From positions 1 to 58,696 of the forward strand of contig JAFZHC010000036.1 in the NCBI GenBank assembly GCA_017555025.1: a stretch of DNA of 58,696 bases, written 5' to 3'. The stretch comes from Akkermansia sp. GTDB lineage: Bacteria > Verrucomicrobiota > Verrucomicrobiia > Verrucomicrobiales > Akkermansiaceae. Shown piece by piece: positions 8,943 to 18,171 of the stretch (position 1 is the stretch's first letter; every line of letters starts with the position of its first letter). The notes under the pieces were generated by a model, which saw only the letters and a program-made list of their open reading frames with translations, was not told where the DNA came from and did no database searches. Position numbers and translations under genes: made by a program.

Positions 8943-10676
8943 GTGAGCACGAAAACCAAAAACGAGAATTGGAGCAGCAACCTGGGCGTGGTGCTGGCAG
9001 TAGCCGGTAGCGCCATTGGTTTCGGCAACTTCCTGCGTTTCCCCGGGCTGGCAGCCCAGTACGGCGGCGGCGCTTTCATGATAGCATACTTCTGCGCCTT
9101 CCTGCTGATGGGCATACCGCTCAGCTGGGTAGAGTGGGCCATTGGTCGCAAGGGCGGCACCTTGGGCGGGCACAGCTCGGCCTCCATCTTCTACCTCATT
9201 TCGCAGACGAAGTGCTGGAAATACCTGGGGCTGGTGAGCGTCATCGTACCGCTGGCTATCAGCATGTACTACATTGCACTGGAGGGCTGGACCCTCGGCT
9301 ACGCCTGGCACACCGCCGTGGGCGACCTGAACCTGAGCACCGGCGCAGAATACGGCGATTTCTTCACCCGCTTCACCGGGCAGACCGGCAACGGCAGCGT
9401 ATTCACCGGCGGAGAGAGCACCCTGCTCATCTTCTTCCTGTTGGCGCTGGGTGCCAACTTCTACCTCATTTTCCGTGGTGTGAATAAGGGCATCGAGTGG
9501 TTCAGTAAGGTCAGTATGCCCATTCTGGTTATCACGGCGCTCATCATTCTGGGGCGCGTACTCACCATGGGCACCCCGGATGCCACCCACCCCGAACGCA
9601 ACGTAAACGAGGGCTTGGGCTACATGTGGAACCCCGACAAGGTCATGCTGGTGGACACCACCACGCAAAAGACTATCGGCATGGTACCGGCAGGCGCTAC
9701 TGCGGAAGAGGAGGCTGCCCTCATCACCCGCCTGCAGCAGGAATACCCCAAGGCCACTATTGAGAAAGAGGAAATCACACTGATGAAAGGCTTGCTGAAC
9801 CCCGAAATGTGGATTACCGCAGCCGGCCAAATTTTCTACTCGCTTTCCATCGGCTTCGGTATCGTCTGCACCTATGCCAGTTACGTACGCCGCCGCAAGG
9901 ATATTGCGCTGGGCTCCATCACCGCCAACGCGGCTAACGAAGTAGCCGAGGTAGGTCTGGCCGGCATGATGATTATCCCCGCTGCGGTATCCCTGCTGGG
10001 TGTAGCAGCAGCTGCCGGCACCAGCACCTTCGGCCTGGGCTTCAACGTACTGCCGCAGGTATTCAACAGCATGCCCGGCGGGCAGTTCTTCGGCACCCTC
10101 TTCTTCGTACTGCTCTCCATCGGTGCTATTACCAGTGCCATCTCCATCACACAGCCGGCCGTGGCCTTTGTGGAGGAGTTCTGGAACCTGCGCCGCGTAC
10201 AAAGTGTTACCCTCATTGCTCTTCTGCTGGGTGTAGGCTCTCTCATGGTCATCTGGTTCACCAACGACCTGCTGGCGCTCGATACGCTCGACTTCTGGCT
10301 GGGTACCATGAGCCTGTACATGAGCTCGGCACTCTTCCTCATTATGTTCCGCTTTGTATGGGGTACACCTGCCGGCCTGGCCGAGCTGCGCAGCGGTGCA
10401 CTCATGCCGCTGGGGCGCTGGATTGCCATACTTATCAACTGGGTTACCCCGGCCATCATGGTGGCCATCTTCCTGGCCTGGCTGTACCAGAATCTCTTTG
10501 TGAAGCAGAGTTACCACATCACTAACCTGATGGAAGGCAAAATCGGTGCCATCTGCCCCCTGCTCTGGGTGCTCTTCGTCACCGTGTTCTTCATCTTTAT
10601 TGCTCACACATCCCGCCGCTTCCGCCACAAGAACAAGGAGCTCGAGACTCGCTACGAGCGCGAACCGTTCTCTTAA
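8943..10676 (+). CDS. Sodium-dependent amino acid symporter, NSS/SNF family (copy 1)
   Basis: A 577-residue inner-membrane symporter. The TM1 signature GSAIGFGNFLRFPGLAAQYG is the LeuT-type sodium and substrate site, and about 12 membrane helices follow. The TM6 region reads WITAAGQIFYSLSIGFG. A hydrophilic insert of roughly 60 residues lies between MWNPDKV and LLNPEMW, just before TM6; it is shared with copy 2. The GTG at 8943 is chosen because it aligns with the start of copy 2, and any upstream start would lie within or before the consensus promoter. The substrate is probably a neutral amino acid, but it cannot be read from the sequence. It is 24 bp upstream of copy 2, so the two form an operon. 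Confidence 0.9.
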   Translation: MSTKTKNENWSSNLGVVLAVAGSAIGFGNFLRFPGLAAQYGGGAFMIAYFCAFLLMGIPLSWVEWAIGRKGGTLGGHSSASIFYLISQTKCWKYLGLVSVIVPLAISMYYIALEGWTLGYAWHTAVGDLNLSTGAEYGDFFTRFTGQTGNGSVFTGGESTLLIFFLLALGANFYLIFRGVNKGIEWFSKVSMPILVITALIILGRVLTMGTPDATHPERNVNEGLGYMWNPDKVMLVDTTTQKTIGMVPAGATAEEEAALITRLQQEYPKATIEKEEITLMKGLLNPEMWITAAGQIFYSLSIGFGIVCTYASYVRRRKDIALGSITANAANEVAEVGLAGMMIIPAAVSLLGVAAAAGTSTFGLGFNVLPQVFNSMPGGQFFGTLFFVLLSIGAITSAISITQPAVAFVEEFWNLRRVQSVTLIALLLGVGSLMVIWFTNDLLALDTLDFWLGTMSLYMSSALFLIMFRFVWGTPAGLAELRSGALMPLGRWIAILINWVTPAIMVAIFLAWLYQNLFVKQSYHITNLMEGKIGAICPLLWVLFVTVFFIFIAHTSRRFRHKNKELETRYEREPFS

Positions 10677-10700
10677 CCCCTTCACCACCCACACACCAAC

Positions 10701-12398
10701 GTGTCAAAAGAAACCACAAAAACCGAAAATTGGAATACCAACCTAGGCGTGATGCTGGCCGTAGCCGGTAGCGCCGTAGGCTTTGGCAACTTCCTGCGCT
10801 TCCCCGGGCTGGCAGCTCAGTACGGCGGCGGTGCCTTCATGATTGCCTACTTCTGCGCCTTCCTGCTGCTGGGCATTCCCATCAGCTGGATTGAATGGAG
10901 TGTAGGCCGCAAAGGCGGCACCTTAGGCACTCATAGCACGCCTGCCATCTTCTACCGCCTCTCCTCATCACCCGCCTGGAAGTACCTGGGTATCATGGGT
11001 GTGCTGGCACCGCTGGCACTGGCCATGTACTACATCTACCTGGAGGCTTGGACCCTCGGTTATGCCTGGCATACCGCCGTGGGCAACCTGAGTCTGAACA
11101 ACATCGAAGAGTATGGTAACTTCTTTGCCAACTTTGTGGGTCTGCCCGGCGATGGGCACATTTTCAGCGGCAATAGCAGCGCACTTATCTTCTTTGTCAT
11201 CGTAGCCGCGGTGAACTTCTACCTCATCTTCCGCGGCGTCAGCAAGGGCATCGAATGGTTCTGCAAATGGAGCATGCCGGTGCTGCTGGCCATCTGCGTA
11301 CTCATTCTGGCACGCGTGCTCACCATGGGCACACCGGATGCCGCCCACCCCGAGCGTAACGTAAGCCAGGGCTTGGGCTACATGTGGAACCCCGACAAAG
11401 TCGTGCTGGTGGATACCGTCTCCGGCGCCACGCTCGACATGGTGCCTGCCGGTGCCACTCAGGCGCAGCAGACCGCCCTCATCGAGAAAACGCAGAAAGC
11501 CAACCCCGAAGCCGTGGTAGAGGCCCGCGAGATTTCCATACTGCGCGGTTTGCTCAACCCCGAGCTGTGGCTGGCTGCGGCAGGGCAGGTATTCTTCTCC
11601 CTCTCCGTAGGGTTCGGTACGGTGTGCACGTACGCCAGCTATGTGCGCAACAATAAAGACGTAGCCCTCAGCTCCCTGACGGCCAACTCCGCCAATGCAG
11701 CGGCCGAGGTAGGCTTAGCCGGCATGATGATTATTCCCGCTGCGGTAGGCCTGCTGGGCGTAGCGGCAGCTGCTACCACAAGTCTCTTTGGTCTGGGCTT
11801 CAACGTGCTGCCGCTGGTATTCCACAATATGCCCGGCGGCCAGCTCTTCGGCACGCTGTTCTTCCTGCTGCTCTTCATTGCCGCTGTGACCAGCGCCATC
11901 TCCATGTTGCAGCCGGGCATTGCATTCTTGGAGGAGTTCTGGGGGCTGCGCCGCATGCAGAGCGTTACTCTGTTGGGGCTTATCCTCACCTGCGGTACGC
12001 TACTGGTAGCCTGGTTCACGACTGAGCTGCTGGCACTCGATACGCTCGACTTCTGGTTCGGCACCATCTCCCTGTACCTTACCACCGGTCTGTACCTCTA
12101 CCTCTTCAATGTGGTATGGGGCACCAAGCAAGGCATGGATGAGCTGCGCCACGGTGCAGCCATGCACGTGCCGAGCGTGGTCGGCATCATCGTTAAGTGG
12201 GTCACGCCGGTCATCATGGCCATTATCTTCACCGCTTGGGTGTTCCAGAACATTGTAGGCAAGCCCTGCGCCTACATCACCAACATCCTCGAAATGAAGC
12301 CCGGCGCCATCTTCCCCTTGGTATGGGTGCTGCTGGTAGCAGGCTTCTTTGCCTTCGTTATTCACACCTCTAATCGCTTCCATAAGCGCAACAAGTAA
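10701..12398 (+). CDS. Sodium-dependent amino acid symporter, NSS/SNF family (copy 2)
   Basis: A 565-residue paralogue of the preceding gene, clearly very similar along its whole length, including the TM1 signature (GSAVGFGNFLRFPGLAAQYG) and the pre-TM6 insert between MWNPDKVVLVDT and LLNPELWLAAAGQ. The insert is the most divergent part. It starts with GTG at 10701, 24 bp after copy 1, and ends 15 bp before a small MetS-like gene. Tandem duplication followed by divergence is the simplest history. The inferred role is sodium-driven uptake of amino acids released from host or dietary protein. The pairing with a MetS-like subunit suggests methionine or alanine as substrate, but this is not proven. 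Confidence 0.9.
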   Translation: MSKETTKTENWNTNLGVMLAVAGSAVGFGNFLRFPGLAAQYGGGAFMIAYFCAFLLLGIPISWIEWSVGRKGGTLGTHSTPAIFYRLSSSPAWKYLGIMGVLAPLALAMYYIYLEAWTLGYAWHTAVGNLSLNNIEEYGNFFANFVGLPGDGHIFSGNSSALIFFVIVAAVNFYLIFRGVSKGIEWFCKWSMPVLLAICVLILARVLTMGTPDAAHPERNVSQGLGYMWNPDKVVLVDTVSGATLDMVPAGATQAQQTALIEKTQKANPEAVVEAREISILRGLLNPELWLAAAGQVFFSLSVGFGTVCTYASYVRNNKDVALSSLTANSANAAAEVGLAGMMIIPAAVGLLGVAAAATTSLFGLGFNVLPLVFHNMPGGQLFGTLFFLLLFIAAVTSAISMLQPGIAFLEEFWGLRRMQSVTLLGLILTCGTLLVAWFTTELLALDTLDFWFGTISLYLTTGLYLYLFNVVWGTKQGMDELRHGAAMHVPSVVGIIVKWVTPVIMAIIFTAWVFQNIVGKPCAYITNILEMKPGAIFPLVWVLLVAGFFAFVIHTSNRFHKRNK

Positions 12399-12413
12399 AC
12401 ATTCATCACACAT

Positions 12414-12521
12414 ATGACAATAGCCGGTATTATTACAATGGTGCTCTCCTGCGGTATCGTATGGGGTATGTTCATTGTCTGCTGCGCCAAGCTCGTGAAG
12501 AGCGACAAGCAGGAAGACTAA
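12414..12521 (+). CDS. MetS-like small subunit of NSS transporter (35 residues)
   Basis: A 35-residue peptide: one membrane helix (about residues 2-24, MTIAGIITMVLSCGIVWGMF) then a short charged tail KLVKSDKQED. It lies 15 bp after the second symporter on the same strand and before the operon terminator. Small single-helix subunits of this kind (MetS, paired with MetP in methionine/alanine importers) sit directly after NSS genes in several bacteria and are needed for transport there. Length, topology, tail and position all fit. Which of the two upstream symporters it serves is unknown. Confidence 0.75.
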   Translation: MTIAGIITMVLSCGIVWGMFIVCCAKLVKSDKQED

Positions 12522-12545
12522 ATCTTACATCCTGATATTTCCACC

Positions 12546-12583
12546 ACTTCCGGGTTGGCAATTGCCGACCCGGAAGTTTTTTA
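12546..12583 (+). terminator. Intrinsic terminator of the NSS operon
   Basis: A stem of about 14 bp with one mismatch (ACTTCCGGGTTGGC with GCCGACCCGGAAGT), an AATT loop and a T-run, 25 bp after the MetS-like gene. Confidence 0.85.
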
Positions 12584-12598
12584 TACTCACAAACTGCA

Positions 12599-12626
12599 TT
12601 GACAAGTCATCTTAATTTGTTAAACT
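12599..12626 (+). promoter_or_regulatory. Promoter abutting the sulfatase start codon
   Basis: TTGACA (12599-12604), a 16 bp spacer and TAAACT (12621-12626) are followed after only 6 bp by the ATG at 12633. Transcription would begin at or next to the A of the ATG, so a leaderless message is predicted. Confidence 0.65.
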
Positions 12627-12632
12627 GACAAC

Positions 12633-14138
12633 ATGCTCAGACACCTGTTCGCACTCATCGCCCTCACCCTGCCGCTCACGGCTGCGGAAAAGCCGCGAGC
12701 CATTGTTATCTTTTACACCGATGATTTAGGCTACAACGATACCTCCACCTACGGGTGCGACAAAGTACCCTGCCCCCACCTCGACAAACTGGCAGATGAG
12801 GGATTACGCTTTACAGATGCTCATAGCACGCACTCCGTCTGTACCCCCTCGCGCTACTCCTTACTTACGGGTGAATACGCTTGGCGCCGCAAAGGCACAG
12901 GCATCTTGCCCGGAGATGCCAAGCTCATCCTCCCCACCACCGATGAACGCGCCACCCTACCTGCCCTTATGCAGCAAGCCGGCTACCGAACCGCAGTCAT
13001 CGGCAAGTGGCACCTCGGGCTCGGCAGAGGTGAGGAAGACACCAACTGGAACCGCCCCATCTCCCCCGGCCCCAATGAAGTAGGCTTCGATTACTCCTTC
13101 ATCCTCGCGGCCACAGGCGACCGCGTACCCTGCGTTTACCTGAAGAATGGCAACGTGGTAGACTTAGACCCGGCAGACCCCATCGAAGTAAGCTACAAAA
13201 AGCCATTCAAGGGTGAACCGCTGGGCAGCACCCACCCGCAATTGCTCAAGCCCCACGCTCACAGCAACGGGCCCCAGCATAATTGTGCCGTTATTGACGG
13301 CATACCGCGCATCGGCTATATGAAAGGAGGCAAAGCTGCCCTGTGGAAAGATCAGGACATGGCCGACCGCCTGACAAACGAAGCCATCAGCTTCATTGCC
13401 GAAAGCGAGCGGATGAACAAACCCATCTTCCTATACTTCGCCACCAACGACATCCACGTCCCCCGCGACCCTCACAAACGCTTCATCGGCAAGAGCGGCA
13501 TGGGTATCCGAGGCGATGTGACCATCCAGATGGATGACTGCCTAGGCCGCCTGCGCGCCGCCCTTACACAGCACGGCTACAGCGATTGCCTCTTCATCTT
13601 CAGCAGCGATAACGGCCCCGTCATCAACGATGGCTACTTCGATGGCTCCATTCGCGACTGCAAGGGCCATAACCCCGTGGCACCCATGAGTGCCGGTAAA
13701 TGGCGCGATGGCAAGCTGGCCGGCGGCAAATACGGCATCATGGAGGGCAGTACACGTGTACCTTTCATCGTATCCTGGCCCGGACATACCACCCGGGGCG
13801 ACAGCGCTGCGCTGGTGAGCCAGGTGGATATCGCCCGCACCCTCGCAGAACTGGCCGGGGTTGATGTCCCCGCCGGCGCAATGCCCGACAGTCGCAACCA
13901 GCTCCCCGCCCTGCTGGGGCAGGACACCACTGGTGCCCCTCATATTGTCGAGAGCAACAACGGCGGCATTCTCGCCCTGCGATGTGGCAAATACAAGTAC
14001 TATCAGCAAGGCAAGACTGAGCACCTCTATGACCTGTCAGACGACCTGCAGGAAAAGAACAACATTGCTGCACAACACCCGGAACTCACCCAGAAAATGC
14101 GCAGGCAGCTCAATCAGCTCAGAAAAAACAGCCGATAA
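12633..14138 (+). CDS. Exported sulfatase (formylglycine-dependent, arylsulfatase type)
   Basis: A 501-residue enzyme with a signal peptide (about residues 1-18, ending LTAA). The metal-binding pair Asp30-Asp31 (YTDDLGYND) and the maturation motif C70-T-P-S-R identify a type I sulfatase. Cys70 should be converted to formylglycine by an anaerobic sulfatase-maturating enzyme not in this window. Further family blocks are GKWHLG and SSDNGP. It hydrolyses sulfate esters, plausibly on mucin glycans or other sulfated polysaccharides in the periplasm. It is transcribed alone from a promoter that touches the start codon. The exact substrate is unknown. Confidence 0.92.
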   Translation: MLRHLFALIALTLPLTAAEKPRAIVIFYTDDLGYNDTSTYGCDKVPCPHLDKLADEGLRFTDAHSTHSVCTPSRYSLLTGEYAWRRKGTGILPGDAKLILPTTDERATLPALMQQAGYRTAVIGKWHLGLGRGEEDTNWNRPISPGPNEVGFDYSFILAATGDRVPCVYLKNGNVVDLDPADPIEVSYKKPFKGEPLGSTHPQLLKPHAHSNGPQHNCAVIDGIPRIGYMKGGKAALWKDQDMADRLTNEAISFIAESERMNKPIFLYFATNDIHVPRDPHKRFIGKSGMGIRGDVTIQMDDCLGRLRAALTQHGYSDCLFIFSSDNGPVINDGYFDGSIRDCKGHNPVAPMSAGKWRDGKLAGGKYGIMEGSTRVPFIVSWPGHTTRGDSAALVSQVDIARTLAELAGVDVPAGAMPDSRNQLPALLGQDTTGAPHIVESNNGGILALRCGKYKYYQQGKTEHLYDLSDDLQEKNNIAAQHPELTQKMRRQLNQLRKNSR

Positions 14139-14187
14139 CCTTCTCAGCCCCCGGAACCATTGAGCTAAGCGTCGCAGCGAGCCACCA

Positions 14188-14766
14188 TCAGAACGGGCCG
14201 TACTCCTGCAGGAGCATGTACATCAACATGCCGGTCGAACCGATGATGCTGCAGGGAATATCCACCGTGCAATACAGCAAAGCTCCCGTCGGATACAGGT
14301 AGCATTGGTGCCAGTCCTTATACCTCGCCCCCATATTATGCCCCTCGTGGAAACACCCCATATCCGCACCATCCGGGATGGCGACTCGCTCGGCCCTGCC
14401 CGGCAGCAGAGTGGTGCAATGGCCGTTCATCGCCAGCATGGGTGTATAGCTGTACCGAGGATTCATCGTCACGTACACATCCTCTGCCTCCGCACCATCC
14501 GGTAGCCACTCAAAGCGCCGCAGCGAGCCTTCAAACACAAGCGCGCGCGATGGCCACCCCCGCTGGGCTCCTCGCACACGCCCACGCTTTGCCCTGGCGT
14601 AATAAGTATCCCCCACCTTGTACATCTCGCGGGGTTCCTGCTCAAACCACACACCTTCATCCGATACCCAAGCCTTGTAAAAACAATAATCTGACACGGA
14701 GGACACGCAACTGCTCAACAGAAAAGCAGAAAACAGGGCGATAACTATCTTGCTTTTAGCATTCAT
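14188..14766 (-). CDS. Unknown lipoprotein
   Basis: A 192-residue protein with a lipoprotein signal: a short positive N-terminus, a hydrophobic core and the lipobox LLSSC, so Cys19 or Cys20 would be lipidated. Much of the mature part is basic and aromatic, and a hydrophobic segment near the C-terminus (IIGSTGMLMYMLL) may be membrane-associated. I recognise no family. It begins 9 bp after the stop of the upstream gene 14776-15273, so the pair form an operon downstream of bamA. An envelope function is likely from the localisation signal alone. Confidence 0.75.
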   Translation of the reverse strand: MNAKSKIVIALFSAFLLSSCVSSVSDYCFYKAWVSDEGVWFEQEPREMYKVGDTYYARAKRGRVRGAQRGWPSRALVFEGSLRRFEWLPDGAEAEDVYVTMNPRYSYTPMLAMNGHCTTLLPGRAERVAIPDGADMGCFHEGHNMGARYKDWHQCYLYPTGALLYCTVDIPCSIIGSTGMLMYMLLQEYGPF

Positions 14767-14775
14767 CTTATGAAC

Positions 14776-15273
14776 TCAGTTGCGAAAATAATCCTGAAGT
14801 TTCTGCAAAACTTCCTGTTCGGTATACCGGGGAGCCGGAAGCGGAGGCGCAATACGGAATAAATGGCCATTGACAGCCACCTCCGAAGCACCATCGGCAC
14901 AACATAAAATCAGAGACACACACTTCTCCAGACCGGACATTCCCAACCAGCCAAAACGATTCTCAACATCTGCCCACCAGAGGCGAGTATAGCAGTGGCG
15001 GGAACCATCCGGCAGAGCCACCGTCAGGCCATTGCGCGTGGCGATACCAAAAGGCAGCACATCGTACGAATACCCTGCGCAGGCCATGCGCAAAGTTCCA
15101 TCGGCGCGACGGACACCCCCCACAGGATGCCCTTCCTGCGTTCTTCCATGCAGCAACGTGCCCACAGGAGTTTCCGCCACGTCGCGCAACAAAAGCTCCC
15201 CGCGCAGCATCTGTACCAGGTGCAATACCACCAACAGCAACAGGATAAGCAGAATGATGCGGCCTCGCTTCAT
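14776..15273 (-). CDS. Unknown membrane-anchored protein
   Basis: A 165-residue protein with one N-terminal membrane helix (about residues 5-22, a run of I/L/V) and a soluble domain presumably outside the membrane. The domain contains several Cys and Trp residues (CAGYSYDVLP, RLWWADVENRFGWLG, LILCC) but no motif I can name. The start codon lies only 5 bp beyond the A-tract of the terminator that ends bamA. Expression therefore needs either read-through of that hairpin or a promoter inside it. It is followed after 9 bp by a lipoprotein gene. Confidence 0.7.
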   Translation of the reverse strand: MKRGRIILLILLLLVVLHLVQMLRGELLLRDVAETPVGTLLHGRTQEGHPVGGVRRADGTLRMACAGYSYDVLPFGIATRNGLTVALPDGSRHCYTRLWWADVENRFGWLGMSGLEKCVSLILCCADGASEVAVNGHLFRIAPPLPAPRYTEQEVLQKLQDYFRN

Positions 15274-15278
15274 CGAGT

Positions 15279-15314
15279 AAAAAAAATCCCCGGCAACACA
15301 AGCTGCCGGGGATT
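15279..15314 (-). terminator. Intrinsic terminator after bamA
   Basis: An 11 bp perfect stem (AATCCCCGGCA with TGCCGGGGATT), an 8 nt loop and a T-run of eight on the minus strand, 13 bp after the bamA stop. The downstream gene starts almost immediately, so the hairpin may act as an attenuator as well. Confidence 0.8.
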
Positions 15315-15327
15315 GCTGAATAGATTT

Positions 15328-17964
15328 TTAGTACTTGTAGTCCACGTAGAACTGGAACTGACCGCTGCGGTCGATAGCCTCGCCGGTCTTCACCGGAATG
15401 GCGTAGTCCACAGCAATCGGGCCCATGGGCAGGTTCAGACGCAGACCCACACCGACGTCGGCCGAGAGGTTGGAGGAAGAGAAGTCGCAAGCCTCCTCAT
15501 TCACAAAACCAACGTCAGCGAACATGGCAAAGCGCATGGAATCCACCAGCGGCAGAGTTACCTCAAACTGAGCGTATGCAGAGCTGCGGCCACCCATCGT
15601 TTCATCGCCGGCAAGAGCCTCATCAACCATGCCTACGTCGCGATAGCGGAAACCGCGCAGGTTGTTCGGGCCACCCAGGTAGCAGCGCTCAAAGAGCGGT
15701 ACTTCCTCGTCGCTGTCAACAGTATCCACCGTCTGCAAACCGAAGTTGACGCTGAAAATGGAATCCCAGAACGAGTTGTAGTAGTACGAACCGTTAATAC
15801 CGGCGCTGACGGTCTCAACCGTGCTGCCGGGGCCGGACCAGGAGCCGAACACCTCAAAGTTACCACCCTTGCGGGGAGTAATCTGAGCATCGCGTGAGTC
15901 GTACTCGTAAGCCATGCGAATATTGCTGCGAGTGAACTTACCGGCATTCTCACGGAAGAAGATGGGCGCACCGGCCTCATCGATGAGGTCGTAATTTTCG
16001 ATGCGGTACTCCAGCTTAATGCTGTTGAGGTCGTTGATAGCCTTGCGCAGAGTGATGGCATAACCGAGGTTCTTCTGCTCGTAGTAATCACTCATATAGG
16101 TCGACTGCGAGTAATACAGCTCGTTACCCAGAGAAATCTTACGGTCAAGGAACCAAGGCTCCAACAGGTAAATGGAGGCGCTCTGTGTATCGGTACCCAG
16201 ACGACCGGAGATGGAGAGGCGCTGGCCGCCACCCACGAAGGTGCCGTCGGTAAAGCCACCAATGTCGAAGTTAGACTGAGTGACGGAGGCGTACAGATAT
16301 ACGTTCTCAACGGAGGAGAAAGCCACACCCACGCTGAAGCTGCCGGTCATCTTCTCCTGAACGTTGACATTAATGTCGCGGTAGCCGGCCGTGGCAGAGG
16401 CAGTCTGCGAAATCTCCACACCGCTGAAGTAGTTGAGGTTGCTCAGGCGCTTACGAGCGGTCTCAAGGTCAACAGAGTTAAGGTACTGACCGGGCTTCAG
16501 GGGCAGCTCACGCAGGATGACGTGCTGCTTAGTCTTAGTATTGCCGAGCACATTAATGCGCCCCACAGCGTAGCGACCGCCTTCATGCACAGAGTAAGCG
16601 ATATCCACCAGACGTCGCCCCTCATCATCTACGCCCACCTCGTTGATATCGGGGCGAACGTCGGCATCAGCATAGCCCTTGGCACCGTAGTAGTTGCGAA
16701 TCATCGTCGTATCATCCGCCACCTTCTGCAGCGAATAAATGTCGCCACCAATCATACTCAGACCGGGCATCAGTTCTTCGGGCTTATACACCGAGATACC
16801 GGAGAAGCTGACATTACGCACCTTATAGAGCGGACCTTCATCGATGCTTACACGCATAGTAAGCTTCTGCGGGCCATCTTCCTTACCTTTATCGAAGTAC
16901 TCCACATTGGTTACACGGGCACGCAGATAACCATAGTTGCGGTACAGGCGCACCACCTTGTCCAAATCATCTTCCAGCTGTTCGCGGTCCACACGACCGG
17001 ATTTGGTAATCCAGGTAAAGAGGCCGCGCTCCTTAGTGCTCATCACCTGACGAAGCTGCACATCATCAAAGGCGGTGTTACCTTCAAAGTTAATGTGCTG
17101 CATGCGCACCTCACGACCTTCCTCGATGTCAAACATCACATCGCTGTAACCTTCACGAGAGGTCTTAGCATAGCGCCATGTCACCTTAGTGTCGGGATAA
17201 CCGGCTTCGTAGTAACCCTTAATGATGCGGGCACGGGCAGCAGCAAGGCTCTGATCGTTAAAGGCCACACCCGAGCGCAGAATATCGCTGCCGGGCTTCA
17301 GCCCCGATGCATCGGGCGATTCCTGCAACATTTCGCGCAGCTCTTCATCATCAAAACGGGTATTGCCGGTAAAACCTACACCGGCCATCACGCTGGCAGG
17401 ACGCACCTCGAAAATAACGCGCACACCATTGCCGGAGGGCTCTACAGCTACGCGGGCATCGCCATCCACCAAACCATGCTGAATGAGGCGCTCAAGATCT
17501 TCGTTCACACGCGAGCTGCTGTACTCAGCACCGGCGCGTGTCTGCACCACGTCAAGCAGACGACTGTCAGGCAAAACGCGCTGACCGGAGATGTAGCGCA
17601 CGCTCACCGACTTCACGGACTTGCCTTCGTACAAACCTTCGTTCACAAAAACAGCCGTACCTTCGCCAAACTCGCGCTCCATGATGGAATCGCTCACGCC
17701 CTCCAAATCATCCATCGGGCGAGTAAGGCGGGCCTCAGGGGCGGGCTTATCGGCCTCATCCTCCTCAGTAGTCTCAGCTGCAGCGCCACGCATAGCAGCT
17801 TCAGCCTCAGCCTTCTGAGCTTCTGCTTCTTCAGCCTTTTTCTGATCACTCAGCATGGCATCCAAGAAAGGATCCCCCGTAGTTTCCTGCGCGCGAGCAG
17901 GCAGAGAGACCGTCATGGCCAACGCCATCAAGGTGGCGGTCCAGTTAAGAGAGCGTGCGTTCAT
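15328..17964 (-). CDS. bamA: Outer membrane protein assembly factor BamA
   Basis: An 878-residue protein. Residues 1-26 form a signal peptide (MNARSLNWTATLMALAMTVS then LPARAQ). An Ala/Glu-rich linker of about 50 residues follows, then a chain of POTRA domains, and from about residue 480 an Omp85 beta-barrel. The barrel contains the conserved RGF motif (NNLRGFRYRD) and ends in the aromatic sequence FYVDYKY typical of barrel proteins. It inserts outer-membrane proteins as the core of the BAM complex. I place the start at the ATG at 17964, because the frame upstream would overlap the -10 box and add residues before the signal peptide. No skp or lpx genes follow, unlike in Proteobacteria. Confidence 0.93.
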   Translation of the reverse strand: MNARSLNWTATLMALAMTVSLPARAQETTGDPFLDAMLSDQKKAEEAEAQKAEAEAAMRGAAAETTEEDEADKPAPEARLTRPMDDLEGVSDSIMEREFGEGTAVFVNEGLYEGKSVKSVSVRYISGQRVLPDSRLLDVVQTRAGAEYSSSRVNEDLERLIQHGLVDGDARVAVEPSGNGVRVIFEVRPASVMAGVGFTGNTRFDDEELREMLQESPDASGLKPGSDILRSGVAFNDQSLAAARARIIKGYYEAGYPDTKVTWRYAKTSREGYSDVMFDIEEGREVRMQHINFEGNTAFDDVQLRQVMSTKERGLFTWITKSGRVDREQLEDDLDKVVRLYRNYGYLRARVTNVEYFDKGKEDGPQKLTMRVSIDEGPLYKVRNVSFSGISVYKPEELMPGLSMIGGDIYSLQKVADDTTMIRNYYGAKGYADADVRPDINEVGVDDEGRRLVDIAYSVHEGGRYAVGRINVLGNTKTKQHVILRELPLKPGQYLNSVDLETARKRLSNLNYFSGVEISQTASATAGYRDINVNVQEKMTGSFSVGVAFSSVENVYLYASVTQSNFDIGGFTDGTFVGGGQRLSISGRLGTDTQSASIYLLEPWFLDRKISLGNELYYSQSTYMSDYYEQKNLGYAITLRKAINDLNSIKLEYRIENYDLIDEAGAPIFFRENAGKFTRSNIRMAYEYDSRDAQITPRKGGNFEVFGSWSGPGSTVETVSAGINGSYYYNSFWDSIFSVNFGLQTVDTVDSDEEVPLFERCYLGGPNNLRGFRYRDVGMVDEALAGDETMGGRSSAYAQFEVTLPLVDSMRFAMFADVGFVNEEACDFSSSNLSADVGVGLRLNLPMGPIAVDYAIPVKTGEAIDRSGQFQFYVDYKY

Positions 17965-17972
17965 ACGCTCAT

Positions 17973-18001
17973 AATTTACTCGACCCATCCAACAGAGTCA
18001 A
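17973..18001 (-). promoter_or_regulatory. Promoter abutting the bamA start
   Basis: On the minus strand TTGACT (17996-18001), a 17 bp spacer and TAAATT (17973-17978) end 8 bp before the ATG at 17964. The predicted leader is about 2 nt, and the box placement fixes the start codon. Confidence 0.7.
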
Positions 18002-18098
18002 GCATTTATTAGGGCATTTCACCGGCAATTATTTCGTAACACACAGTCATGCGCGGGCGCAAAAGCAGGTAAATATACGCGCCATACACAAATTTGAC

Positions 18099-18127
18099 TT
18101 GCCTGACGGCCAGAAATAGGGTATGCT
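18099..18127 (+). promoter_or_regulatory. Promoter for nuoB-nuoC
   Basis: TTGCCT (18099-18104), a 17 bp spacer and TATGCT (18122-18127). The predicted transcription start is near 18134, upstream of both candidate nuoB starts (18145 and 18172). Confidence 0.5.
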
Positions 18128-18171
18128 GTCCCCAGCAGGGTAGCATGACATCACCCCCTGCAACGTACGTT

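Noticed and set aside
8862..10694. Open frame of about 610 codons antisense to the first NSS symporter
   Set aside because: It is the complement of a highly biased transporter gene, with no domain signal and no promoter or start context.
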